A stretch of 64,000 bases of DNA. It comes from MFD04580-c1 sp963702995 (lineage in GTDB: Bacteria; Planctomycetota; Phycisphaerae; Tepidisphaerales; Tepidisphaeraceae). The position numbers and the translations under genes were made by a program. Shown piece after piece: positions 55,900 to 64,000 of the stretch (position 1 is the stretch's first letter; every line of letters starts with the position of its first letter). The notes under the pieces were generated by a model that was given only the letters and a program-made list of their open reading frames with translations, ran no database searches and was not told the origin of the DNA. The stretch covers positions 3,968,001-4,032,000 of the forward strand of contig OY969783.1 of assembly GCA_963702995.1 (NCBI GenBank), read 5' to 3'.

Positions 55900-56610
55900 A
55901 TGGCTGGCGGAAGCAACTTCGGCGGCCGGGCGTTCGGCGTCCTTCTCGCGGCAGTGGCGATCCTCACCCATGGTGCTTCGGGAGCAAAGACGCCTCCGCC
56001 GGGCAAGATCGACGACGCGATTCTGAAGCCGGTCATTGAGGAGACGCGACAGAGGTTCCTTGCCTCGAAGATCAGCGATTTGGACGTTCACCTGCCGCCG
56101 GAGAAAGCATTTGCGTTCGCCAATGCCAATGAGGTCCACGACGGAGCGGCCCGAGTGGCTCGAGGGAATGAGACAAAGGAGAAATTCCTCGCCGAGGCGG
56201 GCAAGACGCTGGAAAAGCGACAAAAGGAGATCGAGCAGGTCTACGGGGAGAAGCTCGCCAACGCCCGGGAATTCGTCAAAAAGCCGCAAAACCAGGCGGA
56301 GCTTTTCTTGCTCCTTCTCACCGACGTGACCCGGCAACTGAACTTGCCGTTGGACCAGGACAAGCCCCGCGTCACGCTCGGCAAGCGGCTCCAGAAATTG
56401 TACGACGAGGATATGCAGCGCCGGGTCGCGAAAGCGAAAGGCAAAGGAAAGGCCCCCGCCGAGCATGACGAGGCATGGCTGACGACGTACGAAGCCGAGA
56501 CGGCCAAGGAAGTGCTGGCCGCCCTGACGCCGGAGCAGCGGCAGGAAGCGCTGCGAGTCTGGCCGACCGTGTTCCCAGACGGGCCAAAGGCCGATGACAT
56601 CAGCCGGTAG
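55900..56610 (+). CDS. Exported helical protein of unknown function
   Basis: 236 residues from ATG 55900, with GGAGG (55891-55895) in front. Signal peptide GRAFGVLLAAVAILTHGASG (residues 9-28). The mature part is highly charged and helical, e.g. EKFLAEAGKTLEKRQKEIEQ and YDEDMQRRVAKAKGKGKAPA, with a coiled-coil-like stretch in the middle. No family recognised. The short segment LTPEQRQEALRVWPTVFPDG resembles Spy/CpxP-like LTxxQ helices only weakly. Downstream of the M24 peptidase on the same strand but 230 bp away, so probably independent. Confidence 0.65.
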   Translation: MAGGSNFGGRAFGVLLAAVAILTHGASGAKTPPPGKIDDAILKPVIEETRQRFLASKISDLDVHLPPEKAFAFANANEVHDGAARVARGNETKEKFLAEAGKTLEKRQKEIEQVYGEKLANAREFVKKPQNQAELFLLLLTDVTRQLNLPLDQDKPRVTLGKRLQKLYDEDMQRRVAKAKGKGKAPAEHDEAWLTTYEAETAKEVLAALTPEQRQEALRVWPTVFPDGPKADDISR

Positions 56611-57258
56611 TCTGATCGCGTCGTCGGACGTCGTAGGCCGTGGTTCACTACGCCAGTAGCCCGTCGCGTCGTAAGCCGACTCCGATTGACTTTGCGGCAA
56701 CCCATCTCCAGCCCGATCGTCTGAAATATCGCATCATGATTGGCCAGCTTGATGCCGTGTACCCGCGCGTCTTCAGTCCTTCCGCGCCATTGGCTTGGCC
56801 GGTCCGCTCTTCGAGCGATTCAATCAGGCGATCCTCCACACGCGAACGTGCGTCGGCGGCCTGCTCGCGGTGAAGAACATCGCGAACCTACTCGCTGGCG
56901 TTGCAGTAGCCGCGCTCCACCACTGGGCGCTCAACCCACGATCTGAGGGAGGACGGTAGAGAGATATTCATTGATGAGCGCATCGCGTCCAATCGATCGA
57001 GCCGCGCCGTGGTGCGTCAAGGTTGGTCGGATTGAGCCGCGATCGCGGTTGCCTCTCGGAGTGTGCGGCGGCCGGCCACGGTCACTCGTGGCGACGACCT
57101 ACGCTCCGCCCAGGTGCCGGTGCCGAAGTGCGGAATTCCGTAGGGCGCGGTTTACCACGCCATACGTTGCAACTGCGATTTCGCCGGGGCCGCTCCCCGG
57201 GCGGATGTCGGCGGCCGCCAAGCCACGGGCGCGCGGGCTGACAAAGTTCCACAACGCA
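56611..57258. other. Intergenic region with degenerate repeat arms
   Basis: About 650 bp without a convincing gene. It holds single arms of the GGGCGTGG family at 56633-56654 and 57140-57161. A frame from about 56754 to 56959 (plus strand) encodes a hydrophobic stretch (VGGLLAVKNIANLLAGVAVA) but has no start codon or ribosome-binding site; it could be a remnant of a lost gene. Confidence 0.4.
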
Positions 57259-57286
57259 GAGACGGGCGCCTTGCGGCGCCCGTCTC
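57259..57286 (-). terminator. Hairpin terminator of the DUF1800/DUF1501 unit
   Basis: A perfect 12-bp stem GAGACGGGCGCC (57259-57270) with its complement (57275-57286) and TTGC loop, 34 bases after the DUF1501 stop codon. Confidence 0.75.
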
Positions 57287-57319
57287 GTTGGTTTGCGATC
57301 ATGAAGCGTCGTTGTCAGC

Positions 57320-58705
57320 TCAGGTCAGCTTCACCTGGTTCATGAACCCGACGTAATCCTTGTTGGTCGGCTTCCAGTTGGGGAAGAGGCCGAGCTTGAA
57401 GGGATCGATGCTGTAGAGGCGGGCGAGCGATTCCGCGAAGACCGAGCGATAGTCAATGTGGACGGGCTGGAAGCGGCCGTCTTCCAGGTCGGCCATGCCG
57501 TTGCTCGTGCCGGCCAGGACGTGCGGGGCGGCAACCATGTTGCCGACCGCGATCATCATGCCACCGCGGCCGTGATCGGTGCCGCGAGCGCCATTCTCCT
57601 TGGCGGTGCGGCCGAATTCGCTCATGACCAGCACCATGACGCGATCCATCCGCGGGCCCAGGTCTTTTGTGAAAGCGACGATGCTCTCCGACAGGTTCTG
57701 AAGCATCTTGCTGTGCTTGCCGCCGGCTTCGCCCTCGTCGCTGTGGTGATCCCAGCCGCCGTAATCGGCCTGGGCGACTTCGAGGCCCACGTTGGCCTTG
57801 ATTACCTGGGCGATCGTGCGGAGCTGATGGCCAAGGCCGCCGTTGGGGTACTCGGCGGCGCTGGCCTTGGCCTCGGCCGCTTCGAGCGCCTTGATGCGGG
57901 CGACGGCGTTGGTGCCCGACTGGCTGATCAGGTCACGCGCCCAATCGCTGGTGAGCTGGCGCTTGCGCGTCTCATCGCCGGGCCGGTCATCCAGGCGTGA
58001 GCCCTTTTCGCCCATGGCCCCGTCGCGAGCGGTCTGATTGGCGAGGTTGGACGAGGCGTAGAGGTCTTCGAAGAGGTCCATTTCTTCGGACCGGTTCGAG
58101 CCGGCCAGGACGGGGTACTCGCCGCGGAGCGCGCGGGGCAGCAGGGTCATGGCGCACAGCCCGCGGAGGGGGGCGTCGGTCTGCTTCTTGGTTGCTTCGA
58201 GATAGCGGTTCAGCCAGCCGTTGGTGACGCGCGGGTCGCCGGGGGCGCCGCGTTCCATGTAGTCCTGGGCGCTGAAGTGGCTGCGGGTGCCGTTCGGCGA
58301 GCCCGTGTTCATCAGCAGGGCGCACTTGCCCTCTTCGACCATCGGCAGGAGCGATTCCATGTAGGGGTTGATGCCCCAGTAGCCGCCGCCGATCTTCTTC
58401 GACAGCTTCAGGACGGCTTTGTCCTTCTTCGGCCGCTCGGGGATCGAGATGTTCGGGCGGAGGCTGTAATAGTTTTCGTCGCCGTAGGGGACGATCGCGT
58501 TGAGCGCGTCCGCCCCGCCGCGGAGGAAGATCGTGACGATCGTCGGACGGATCCGGTCGTCCTCATGGGCCGTGCCGTTCATCGGCTGCCCGACCGTCGT
58601 CAGGTCGGCGCCACGGAGCCAATGGTCCGTGCTCATGTAGCCGGCCGCGCCCGCCATGATGGCCAGGCCAGAATTCGTCAGGAAGTCGCGTCGAGAAGTG
58701 CTCAT
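57320..58705 (-). CDS. DUF1501 family protein, Tat-exported
   Basis: 461 residues from ATG 58705. The N-terminus MSTSRRDFLTNSGLAIMAGA is a twin-arginine signal. Core motifs of DUF1501 (sulfatase/alkaline-phosphatase-like fold): TIVTIFLRGGADALNAIVPY, MNTGSPNGTRSHFSAQDYME, DYGGWDHHSDEGEAGGKHSK and VMSEFGRTAKENGARGTDHG. The last block supplies likely metal ligands. Members are exported proteins of unknown substrate, abundant in planctomycetes and nearly always paired with a DUF1800 gene. Here that partner lies 156 bp upstream on the same strand. An in-frame extension to 58855 is not supported by the Tat signal position. Confidence 0.9.
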   Translation of the reverse strand: MSTSRRDFLTNSGLAIMAGAAGYMSTDHWLRGADLTTVGQPMNGTAHEDDRIRPTIVTIFLRGGADALNAIVPYGDENYYSLRPNISIPERPKKDKAVLKLSKKIGGGYWGINPYMESLLPMVEEGKCALLMNTGSPNGTRSHFSAQDYMERGAPGDPRVTNGWLNRYLEATKKQTDAPLRGLCAMTLLPRALRGEYPVLAGSNRSEEMDLFEDLYASSNLANQTARDGAMGEKGSRLDDRPGDETRKRQLTSDWARDLISQSGTNAVARIKALEAAEAKASAAEYPNGGLGHQLRTIAQVIKANVGLEVAQADYGGWDHHSDEGEAGGKHSKMLQNLSESIVAFTKDLGPRMDRVMVLVMSEFGRTAKENGARGTDHGRGGMMIAVGNMVAAPHVLAGTSNGMADLEDGRFQPVHIDYRSVFAESLARLYSIDPFKLGLFPNWKPTNKDYVGFMNQVKLT

Positions 58706-58861
58706 AGGACTGCCTCGGATGGTCGGCCGGTCGGCGATCTGCCGCTGCAAGGGCCGAAGGTTGAAAATTGGTCTCTGGGGCCTGGTCTTTTTGGGTTGTG
58801 CAACGTCAGGGTCCGCCCTTTCGCGGCGCACGGGCGCCGCGAAAGGGGCACTCATTGATCT

Positions 58862-60511
58862 CTACTGCTGCTGGAACGACGGGGAACCGATCAGGACTGC
58901 CATCATGCGGGCCTGATCGTTCTCGCTCGACGCCTTCACCAGCGTCTGACGGGTCCGATCGCCAACATCGTCGCCGATCAGGTCCTTCACCATCGATTTG
59001 AGCTGGTCGTCGGGCTTCATCGCCTTGTAGTGCTCGATCAGGGCGGCGGCCGGCTTCAGGCCCCCCTCGTTCCCGCGAAGCAGCCGCAGCGAGTAATCCC
59101 AGCGGCTGGTGAGCACGCCGGAATCCATCCAGGCTTCGGCCCGGTCGTAGTAGCCGGTCGGATCGGGGCAGGCGTAGATCTGCTCGCCCATCTTGGCCAG
59201 GTCCTTGCAGGTCGGGGCGGCCTCGGTCACGGTCGAATCCGTGGCCCGAATCGCGCTGACGACGAATTCGAACGGGGTCTTGAACTTGGCGCGATAGTTC
59301 TCACGCGACACGAATTCGGGGCTGGTGATGATCGCTTCGTAGACCTTGGGCAGGTCGCCGCCGCTGCTGGAGAAGACGCCGGCGATCTTATTGACGTAGG
59401 CGTCCGACGGGGCGTCGTTCACCAGGTAGACGCAGAGCTTGCGGGCGATGAAGTTGGCGGTGTTGGGGTGCGTGGCCAGGGCGTACAAGGCCTTCTCGCC
59501 ACCCGCCTGCCCTTCTTCGAGGGTCATCCCCATGAAGCGCTTGAGGCCCGGCTCGTGCTTTTCGGAGGAGAAGACGAAGTTGTACTTCTTGTCATAGCCC
59601 CAGCCGGTGAGGGCCTTGGACAGCTCGACCACGTCATTGTTGTTGTAGCCGTGATCGACGCCGAGCGTGTGCAGCTCCATCACCTCGCGGGCATAGTTTT
59701 CATTCCAGGCGTGGGCGTGGCTGACGGCGTTGTCAAGGTATTCCAGCATCGCCGGGTGGGTGGCCGAGGCGAACAGCATGTCCTTGAACTTGCCGAACGC
59801 GTTCTTGCGGATGACGTCTTCCTCGTAGCGAAGGGCCGCCCAAGACCGCACCTTCTGCTCGCCCGGCGAGTTGTCCACGCAGAAGTGCTCGCGCCAGAAC
59901 TCGCACATGACTTCCTTGAACTCGCGCTTGCTCAAGGCGGCGCGGGTCAGGACGACCTGGGGCAACCCGTCACGGATCGTCGTCCAGTCCTTCTCCCCTT
60001 CGCCCTTGTAGGGGTACTGCTTGCGGAGCTGCTCCGTCGAGAGCTTGACGTAGGGGAACCGCTCGTTGATCAGCTCGTCAAGCTCGTGATCGTCGATCTT
60101 GTCGGGGTTGAGCTGTTCCTTCGCCCAGACCAGGTACGGGTCATCCGTCCCCCTCTTCAGGATCTCGGTGACTTCGCCGGGCGCGGGCCGAAAGCCAGGC
60201 GGTTGACCGCCTGGAGGACCTTCTCGCGGTCCGACAGCGGCGGCCCGACGAGCGTCATCGCCGTGGCCTCCTTGTGGGCGTCATGGAACGCGCCGGACTG
60301 GATTTCCAGCATCCGAAGGCGATTGAGCTCGGTCTCGCTCATTCGACGCCGGTGGCCGGGGGTCGCGTTATTGTCCATGTCGGGCGTCGCCGAAGGCTGA
60401 AGTCACGGGCGCGGCGAAGCTGACCGACGTTGCGATAGGGACCGCAAGTGCAAAGCCCGCGGCGGCGATGATCGCCAGACCGGCCTTGCGAAGGGTGCTC
60501 GACCTAAGCAT
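58862..60511 (-). CDS. DUF1800 family protein, two frame breaks
   Basis: About 549 residues when joined. ATG 60511, with GGAG upstream, gives the signal peptide MLRSSTLRKAGLAIIAAAGF. The next part MDNNATPGHRRRMSETELNR to DREKVLQAVNRLAFGP is in a second frame (break near 60385-60400). The body from APGEVTEILKRGTDDPYLVW onward is in a third (break near 60180, in GGCCCGCGCCCGG). Family blocks: MCEFWREHFCVDN, HAWNENYAREVMELHTLGVD, DVVELSKALTGWGYD and FIARKLCVYLVNDAPSDAYV. DUF1800 proteins are exported partners of DUF1501 proteins; function unknown. Both breaks fall in GC-rich runs. Confidence 0.85.
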
Positions 60512-61410
60512 ATGTCATTTCTCCAAGATGCGCCGGAATGCCGGACGCGGCGCTGAACGCCGACCGTGGCTCAACTGCGACACCGAAACAGGCCTTCTCA
60601 CATCGCAGCGCGGTGCGCACGCGACGAGGACGGGCACAGGTTATACGACCTTCAACGATACGGCTTTCGATGATACGACTTTCGACAGGCCCGACAGACG
60701 CTCCGCGCCAACCCACTGCAGCCTCATTTGCTATCGAACATCGCCGCCGAACTGGATCGACAGCGGAGCCAAGTCAGTCGAATGCGTCAGACAGATGGGG
60801 TTCGGGGTGGGCTCATTCAGGCGGGTGATCGCGACAGCGCCATCGCACCGAGGCGTATGGCCTAAGCCGCGGCGCAATGCGCCGAAAGGCTTCAGGCCCC
60901 GATCGTCACCTCCGCGTGACAACCGTCGCCAAGTGCTGGTTTTGTCGCGTGTAACAGCGATCGAGTCCTACATCTTCAGGCCCGCCACTTCCGAATGCCG
61001 CCTTGGCACCGATAGACGACCCTGACAACACGATCAGCGTTCACGCAGCCCGAGCCGGCTTCCTTATCCCTCAAACTCCTTCCGGCCACGAGTTCCCGCG
61101 CTAACCGATCTGCGCAGGCCGCCATGGCCTGCCCCCTTTACCGCTTACAGACTGACTGTCGCACAGTCCGATGGACGATTGTGCCTTCCGTCGCACCATC
61201 GTGCAAACTATTTTTCTAATTGTGAAAGGCGTCCGTCGTGCGGCCGCGTGTGCTGGACCGTTCGACATCCGCCGCGATCAAAGATGCCGGAAGCGGCGTT
61301 TCCGGCCACCAGTGCCACGAAGGAGCCGCCCGCCCTCTTCGATCCACAATCCGCCGAAGAGTTCTACGGCCGCTAATTTTGTTTCTTAGGAAATCGTTTC
61401 AAAATCGCGA
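60512..61410. other. 899-bp intergenic region; three 15-bp tandem repeats, no gene
   Basis: It lies upstream of the DUF1800 unit and downstream of the thioredoxin-fold gene. Three degenerate 15-base tandem units ATACGnCnTTCnACG lie at 60643-60657, 60658-60672 and 60673-60687. An AT-richer stretch (CAAACTATTTTTCTAATTGTGA) near 61204-61225 stands out in this GC-rich sequence. Open frames on both strands are short, without ribosome-binding sites or family signals. Confidence 0.4.
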
Positions 61411-62853
61411 TTACGACCCCTTCGCCGCCTCTTCGCTTGGGAGCACACGGCGGTCGTGATCGGCGCGACGCAGGTCTTCCAGCGACTTGATGAACGTGGC
61501 GACGCCACCCTTCTTGTAATACGAACTCCCGATCTTCTGACCCAGCGGGTTGAGGAAGATCATCGTCGGATACCCGCGAATGGCGTACATGTCCGCGAGC
61601 ATCCGGTTTTGCTCGGCCAGGGCGGCCGGCTGGGTGGCCGCCTTGGGGAAATCGACCCGCAGCAGCACCAGGTTGTCGTGGGCGTACTTTTTGAACTCGT
61701 CGGTTTGATAGATCTCCTTATCCCACTGGCTGCTCCAGCTCGCGTCGTCGAGCTGCGTAAAGCTGATGAACATGTCCTTCTTCTGCTGGCTGGAGATCGC
61801 GCGGGCGAGGCGATAGTCGTCGAGCCAGCCGCCGTTGTAGTCGATCTTCGGAAGGTCGTCGTTCAGCCGCTTGAGCAGCGGGAAGATATTCACGAGGCTG
61901 ACGCTGGTGATCTGATCCTTAAACTCGCCCAGGCCGGCCGGGCTCCAGACGACAATCTCCAGCGGCGCCGGGCCAAACTTCCACTGCGCCCCGAACGCCC
62001 GCATCTCGACGGCCGCCGGGCTCGTGTCCGACGCCTCGGGCCACTGCACGTTCAGGAATGACATATTCTTATTGCAGAAGCGACTGAACGCGGGGTGCTT
62101 CATGATCGCCTCCTTGTCCTTCTGCAGGGTCGGGTTGTTCCCCTGCGAGATGAACAGGGCAAGCGGGATGGCGTTCTTTCGCGAATAAGCGACGGCTTCC
62201 TTCAGGCTCTTGGCGACCTTCAGCTCTTCCGTCGGTGGCTTGGCTTTGACGACGCTGTCGCAGTAGGCGATCCAGGCCTTGGGGTTACCCTTCGTCTCCT
62301 CGGGCGGGGGACGGAGCCGCGCGGTGTCATAGCCCACCCGCGCCTGGACGTCGCCGGCGGAGTCAACGAACAGGAACATCGGCACCTTGGAGATGTTGAA
62401 CTGGAGTTTCAGCGCCTCATTCTGCTTGGCGACGGTCCTGCTCTGCCCGTCCCGGTCCTTGGGGAAATCGACGCGGAACGGGATAACGTTCGCCTCCGCC
62501 CAGTCACGGAAGAGATCGGTGTTCAGGACTTGGTCGTCCAGTTCCTGGGTGAAGTCATCCCAGCCCGACCCGGAAAAGTAGTAGAGAATCAGCTTGTCGG
62601 TCTTCTGCTGCTGCGAAAGCGCCAGCGTGTTGTTGGTGCCCCAGACGAGCGGCTTCTTCGGCAGAGGCGCCGGCGTCTTGCCTGTGGCGACCTTGTCCTT
62701 CGTAGGCCCCGCGGCCGCCGGCATCGCCGGGGTCGAGGGGGCCGCACCGGCCGCGTGCCAACCCGCGGCCGCCCACACCAGCGCCGCCGAGAGCGCCAAG
62801 ACGACGACTCGGGTCGAACCACGCGTGACCGCAGATGGAGGCATCGAAAACAT
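61411..62853 (-). CDS. Exported protein with two or three thioredoxin-like domains lacking CXXC
   Basis: About 480 residues from ATG 62853. Signal peptide RVVVLALSAALVWAAAGWHA (residues 15-34), then a Pro/Ala-rich linker. Domain 1 from about residue 85: LILYYFSGSGWDDFTQELDD to FNISKVPMFLFVDSAGDVQA, a thioredoxin fold with the cis-Pro turn (KVPMF). Domain 2: IPLALFISQGNNPTLQKDKE. Domain 3: MFISFTQLDDASWSSQWDKE to YAIRGYPTMIFLNPLGQKIG. At the positions where CXXC should occur, domain 1 has GSGW and domain 3 has DASW, so disulfide chemistry is not expected. Probably a periplasmic scaffold or chaperone (inference). Confidence 0.8.
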   Translation of the reverse strand: MFSMPPSAVTRGSTRVVVLALSAALVWAAAGWHAAGAAPSTPAMPAAAGPTKDKVATGKTPAPLPKKPLVWGTNNTLALSQQQKTDKLILYYFSGSGWDDFTQELDDQVLNTDLFRDWAEANVIPFRVDFPKDRDGQSRTVAKQNEALKLQFNISKVPMFLFVDSAGDVQARVGYDTARLRPPPEETKGNPKAWIAYCDSVVKAKPPTEELKVAKSLKEAVAYSRKNAIPLALFISQGNNPTLQKDKEAIMKHPAFSRFCNKNMSFLNVQWPEASDTSPAAVEMRAFGAQWKFGPAPLEIVVWSPAGLGEFKDQITSVSLVNIFPLLKRLNDDLPKIDYNGGWLDDYRLARAISSQQKKDMFISFTQLDDASWSSQWDKEIYQTDEFKKYAHDNLVLLRVDFPKAATQPAALAEQNRMLADMYAIRGYPTMIFLNPLGQKIGSSYYKKGGVATFIKSLEDLRRADHDRRVLPSEEAAKGS

Positions 62854-63122
62854 GATGTGGAAACCCTCGTGAATCCCCGCAAATCCCCGCCGCCGCGCCT
62901 GACGAAACACGGCCCAATCCGGCGAACGCGCTCGGCTATCGATCACAGTCTGTCATACCGCGAGCAGGAGCCCGCTGTTTCGCACGCGGAAAGCGCACTT
63001 CGACTCTTGACGTACTTTAACCCCGGAAAGTTCTACGACAATCGAAAACATGCGCCGGGGCGGCGGGAGTTGCTCAAAACCGCCCGGTCCCGCGGCCGGA
63101 CGGTACGGTGGTTCGTTCGCAA

Positions 63123-63220
63123 GTAGCAGGCACATTCCATGTGCCGTTCGCCGTCATCTCAAACCGCTTCGTCGCTGAACGCCGGCAGACGGCACACGGC
63201 ACACGGAGTGTGCCTGCTAC
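63123..63220. repeat. Single GTAGCAGGCAC palindrome with a short internal duplication
   Basis: Begins GTAGCAGGCACATTCCATGT and ends CACGGAGTGTGCCTGCTAC. The right arm carries GGCACACGGCACACGG, a small tandem duplication not seen in the other copies. It lies in the 560-bp spacer 62854-63413, which holds no gene. Confidence 0.9.
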
Positions 63221-63413
63221 ATGGTCGCCAGCCGCAGCCGAAGCCGGGGCAGGCACGTAACCCAGGCACGTAACCATCGTCTCAACCGAAACTCCTCCCA
63301 GCCCCGAAATTTCGAAACGGAGCGAACCATTAGTCTTTGCAGGGCATTCCATTTGCGGCGACACTCAGTTCATCTTTTTAGCTGACCGCCGAACGTTTAC
63401 CCCGAGGCACCTG

Positions 63414-63662
63414 ATGACAGAATTACCTTCACCCTCCGTTGGCGATGTCGGCCTGGCAAAAGTCTCCGACGAGCTTCTGTCCGAGTTTAGCGACGCGAAA
63501 GCCCGCTTCCACGACGCCGAAACGACACGAGAGCAGGCCGTTGACGGCACCGATTTCGATCACGAACAAAAAGTCATCGAGAAGACAAAGGAACTGATCC
63601 GCGCGGAGAAGGACCTTGAAGCCGTCACCGACCGCATCGGCGGAGCCCTCAAGGCGACGTAA
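63414..63662 (+). CDS. Small coiled-coil protein
   Basis: 82 residues from ATG 63414. After a short acidic start comes a helical, heptad-like stretch: VSDELLSEFSDAKARFHDAE and EQKVIEKTKELIRAEKDLEA. No signal peptide, no known family. The charged composition and codon use fit a real gene, but ribosome-binding evidence is weak (GAGGCAC about 8 bases upstream). Confidence 0.55.
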   Translation: MTELPSPSVGDVGLAKVSDELLSEFSDAKARFHDAETTREQAVDGTDFDHEQKVIEKTKELIRAEKDLEAVTDRIGGALKAT

Positions 63663-63744
63663 CAAAAAAGCTTCGCGCCGGGAAATACCTTCTGACCCCT
63701 TTTTTCGGTGGCGGCCGCGGGGGCGTTCCGGTATTTCAGGCGGC

Positions 63745-64000
63745 GTGAGCAAACGGGAGCGAAATCGTGGCGACGGATCGTCTTCATTCCAACCGGGGGG
63801 GCCGGCGTCGGAGCGAACCACCCTGCTGAAAGTGCTCACGCTCGGAAACGTCCTGCTGACCCGAGCCTATCACCGCGTGGTGGTTCGCCAGGCGCAGCCG
63901 CTCCCCAAATCGGGCCCCGTTATCCTGGTCTGCAATCACACCAGCGGCCTTGACCCCCTGTTGATCCAGGCGGTCTGCAAGCGGCCGATCGTCTGGATGA
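63745..64000 (+). CDS. plsC: PlsC-like 1-acylglycerol-3-phosphate acyltransferase, N-terminal part
   Basis: Runs off the window end; 85 codons visible from GTG 63745. Residues about 30-50 are hydrophobic (TLLKVLTLGNVLLTRAYHRV), and VILVCNHTSGLDPLL contains the NHxxxxD catalytic block of the PlsC family. PlsC-type enzymes acylate lysophosphatidate in the second step of phosphatidic acid synthesis at the inner membrane face. The remaining motifs (substrate-binding G and P blocks) lie beyond the window, so related acyltransferases are not excluded. Confidence 0.75.
   Translation, partial: MSKRERNRGDGSSSFQPGGPASERTTLLKVLTLGNVLLTRAYHRVVVRQAQPLPKSGPVILVCNHTSGLDPLLIQAVCKRPIVWM

Noticed and set aside
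60468..61025. 185-residue plus-strand frame
   Set aside because: Its beginning is antisense to the DUF1800 signal peptide and the rest covers tandem repeats in an intergenic region; no family signal.

Overview
The window is GC-rich bacterial chromosome and most probably comes from a planctomycete of the class Phycisphaerae (Humisphaera/Tepidisphaera-like). This placement is inferred from gene content. The signs are three secreted proteins with LEPR-XLL-type N-termini, two H-X9-DG-type pilin-like proteins, a DUF1800-DUF1501 pair, a PEP-CTERM protease, three TPR plus multi-membrane-pass glycosyltransferase-like proteins, and abundant palindromic intergenic repeats. There is no rRNA, CRISPR array, phage or plasmid module, and one tRNA (Thr, TGT).

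Layout. 1-5.1 kb: tail of a secreted NxxGxxxF-repeat protein, a UvrD/PcrA helicase, a DUF488 protein and a glycine-rich RRM protein. 5.7-11.2 kb: nucleoside-type MFS permease, a four-copy palindromic tandem array, and two LEPR-XLL secreted proteins. 11.2-20.3 kb: a minus-strand block with four class I methyltransferases, a GT2 glycosyltransferase, a GT-C type membrane protein and an MFS transporter, plausibly making a cell-surface glycan or lipid. 20.9-30.3 kb: mixed genes (large secreted protein, ankyrin protein, haemolysin III, DUF488, TPR-SPOR lipoprotein, AMP-forming ligase, PEP-CTERM protease) with a second palindromic array. 30.4-36.6 kb: a tetrapyrrole operon (Met8-like, CcsA/HemX-like, HemA) translationally coupled to a GT-C protein, then YqgE/AlgH. 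37-47.5 kb: three TMTC-like proteins surrounding two pilin-like H-X9-DG proteins, then an FHA protein. 48-64 kb: LEPR-XLL beta-helix protein, MgtE, SerA, an M24 peptidase, a secreted protein, the DUF1800/DUF1501 pair, a thioredoxin-fold protein without CXXC, a small coiled-coil protein and the start of a PlsC-like acyltransferase.

Two things stand out. First, at least a dozen genes carry frame breaks (about 16 in total) where both halves keep family-typical sequence. This looks more like uncorrected indels in the assembly than real decay, so many genes are annotated here as one locus across the break. Second, intergenic space is filled with several families of long palindromes. One copy, next to serA, has 12-bp terminal inverted repeats and a 4-bp CTAA direct repeat that contains the serA stop codon, so it looks like a MITE. 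Its core is the same sequence that forms the 151-bp tandem array at 7.1-7.7 kb.
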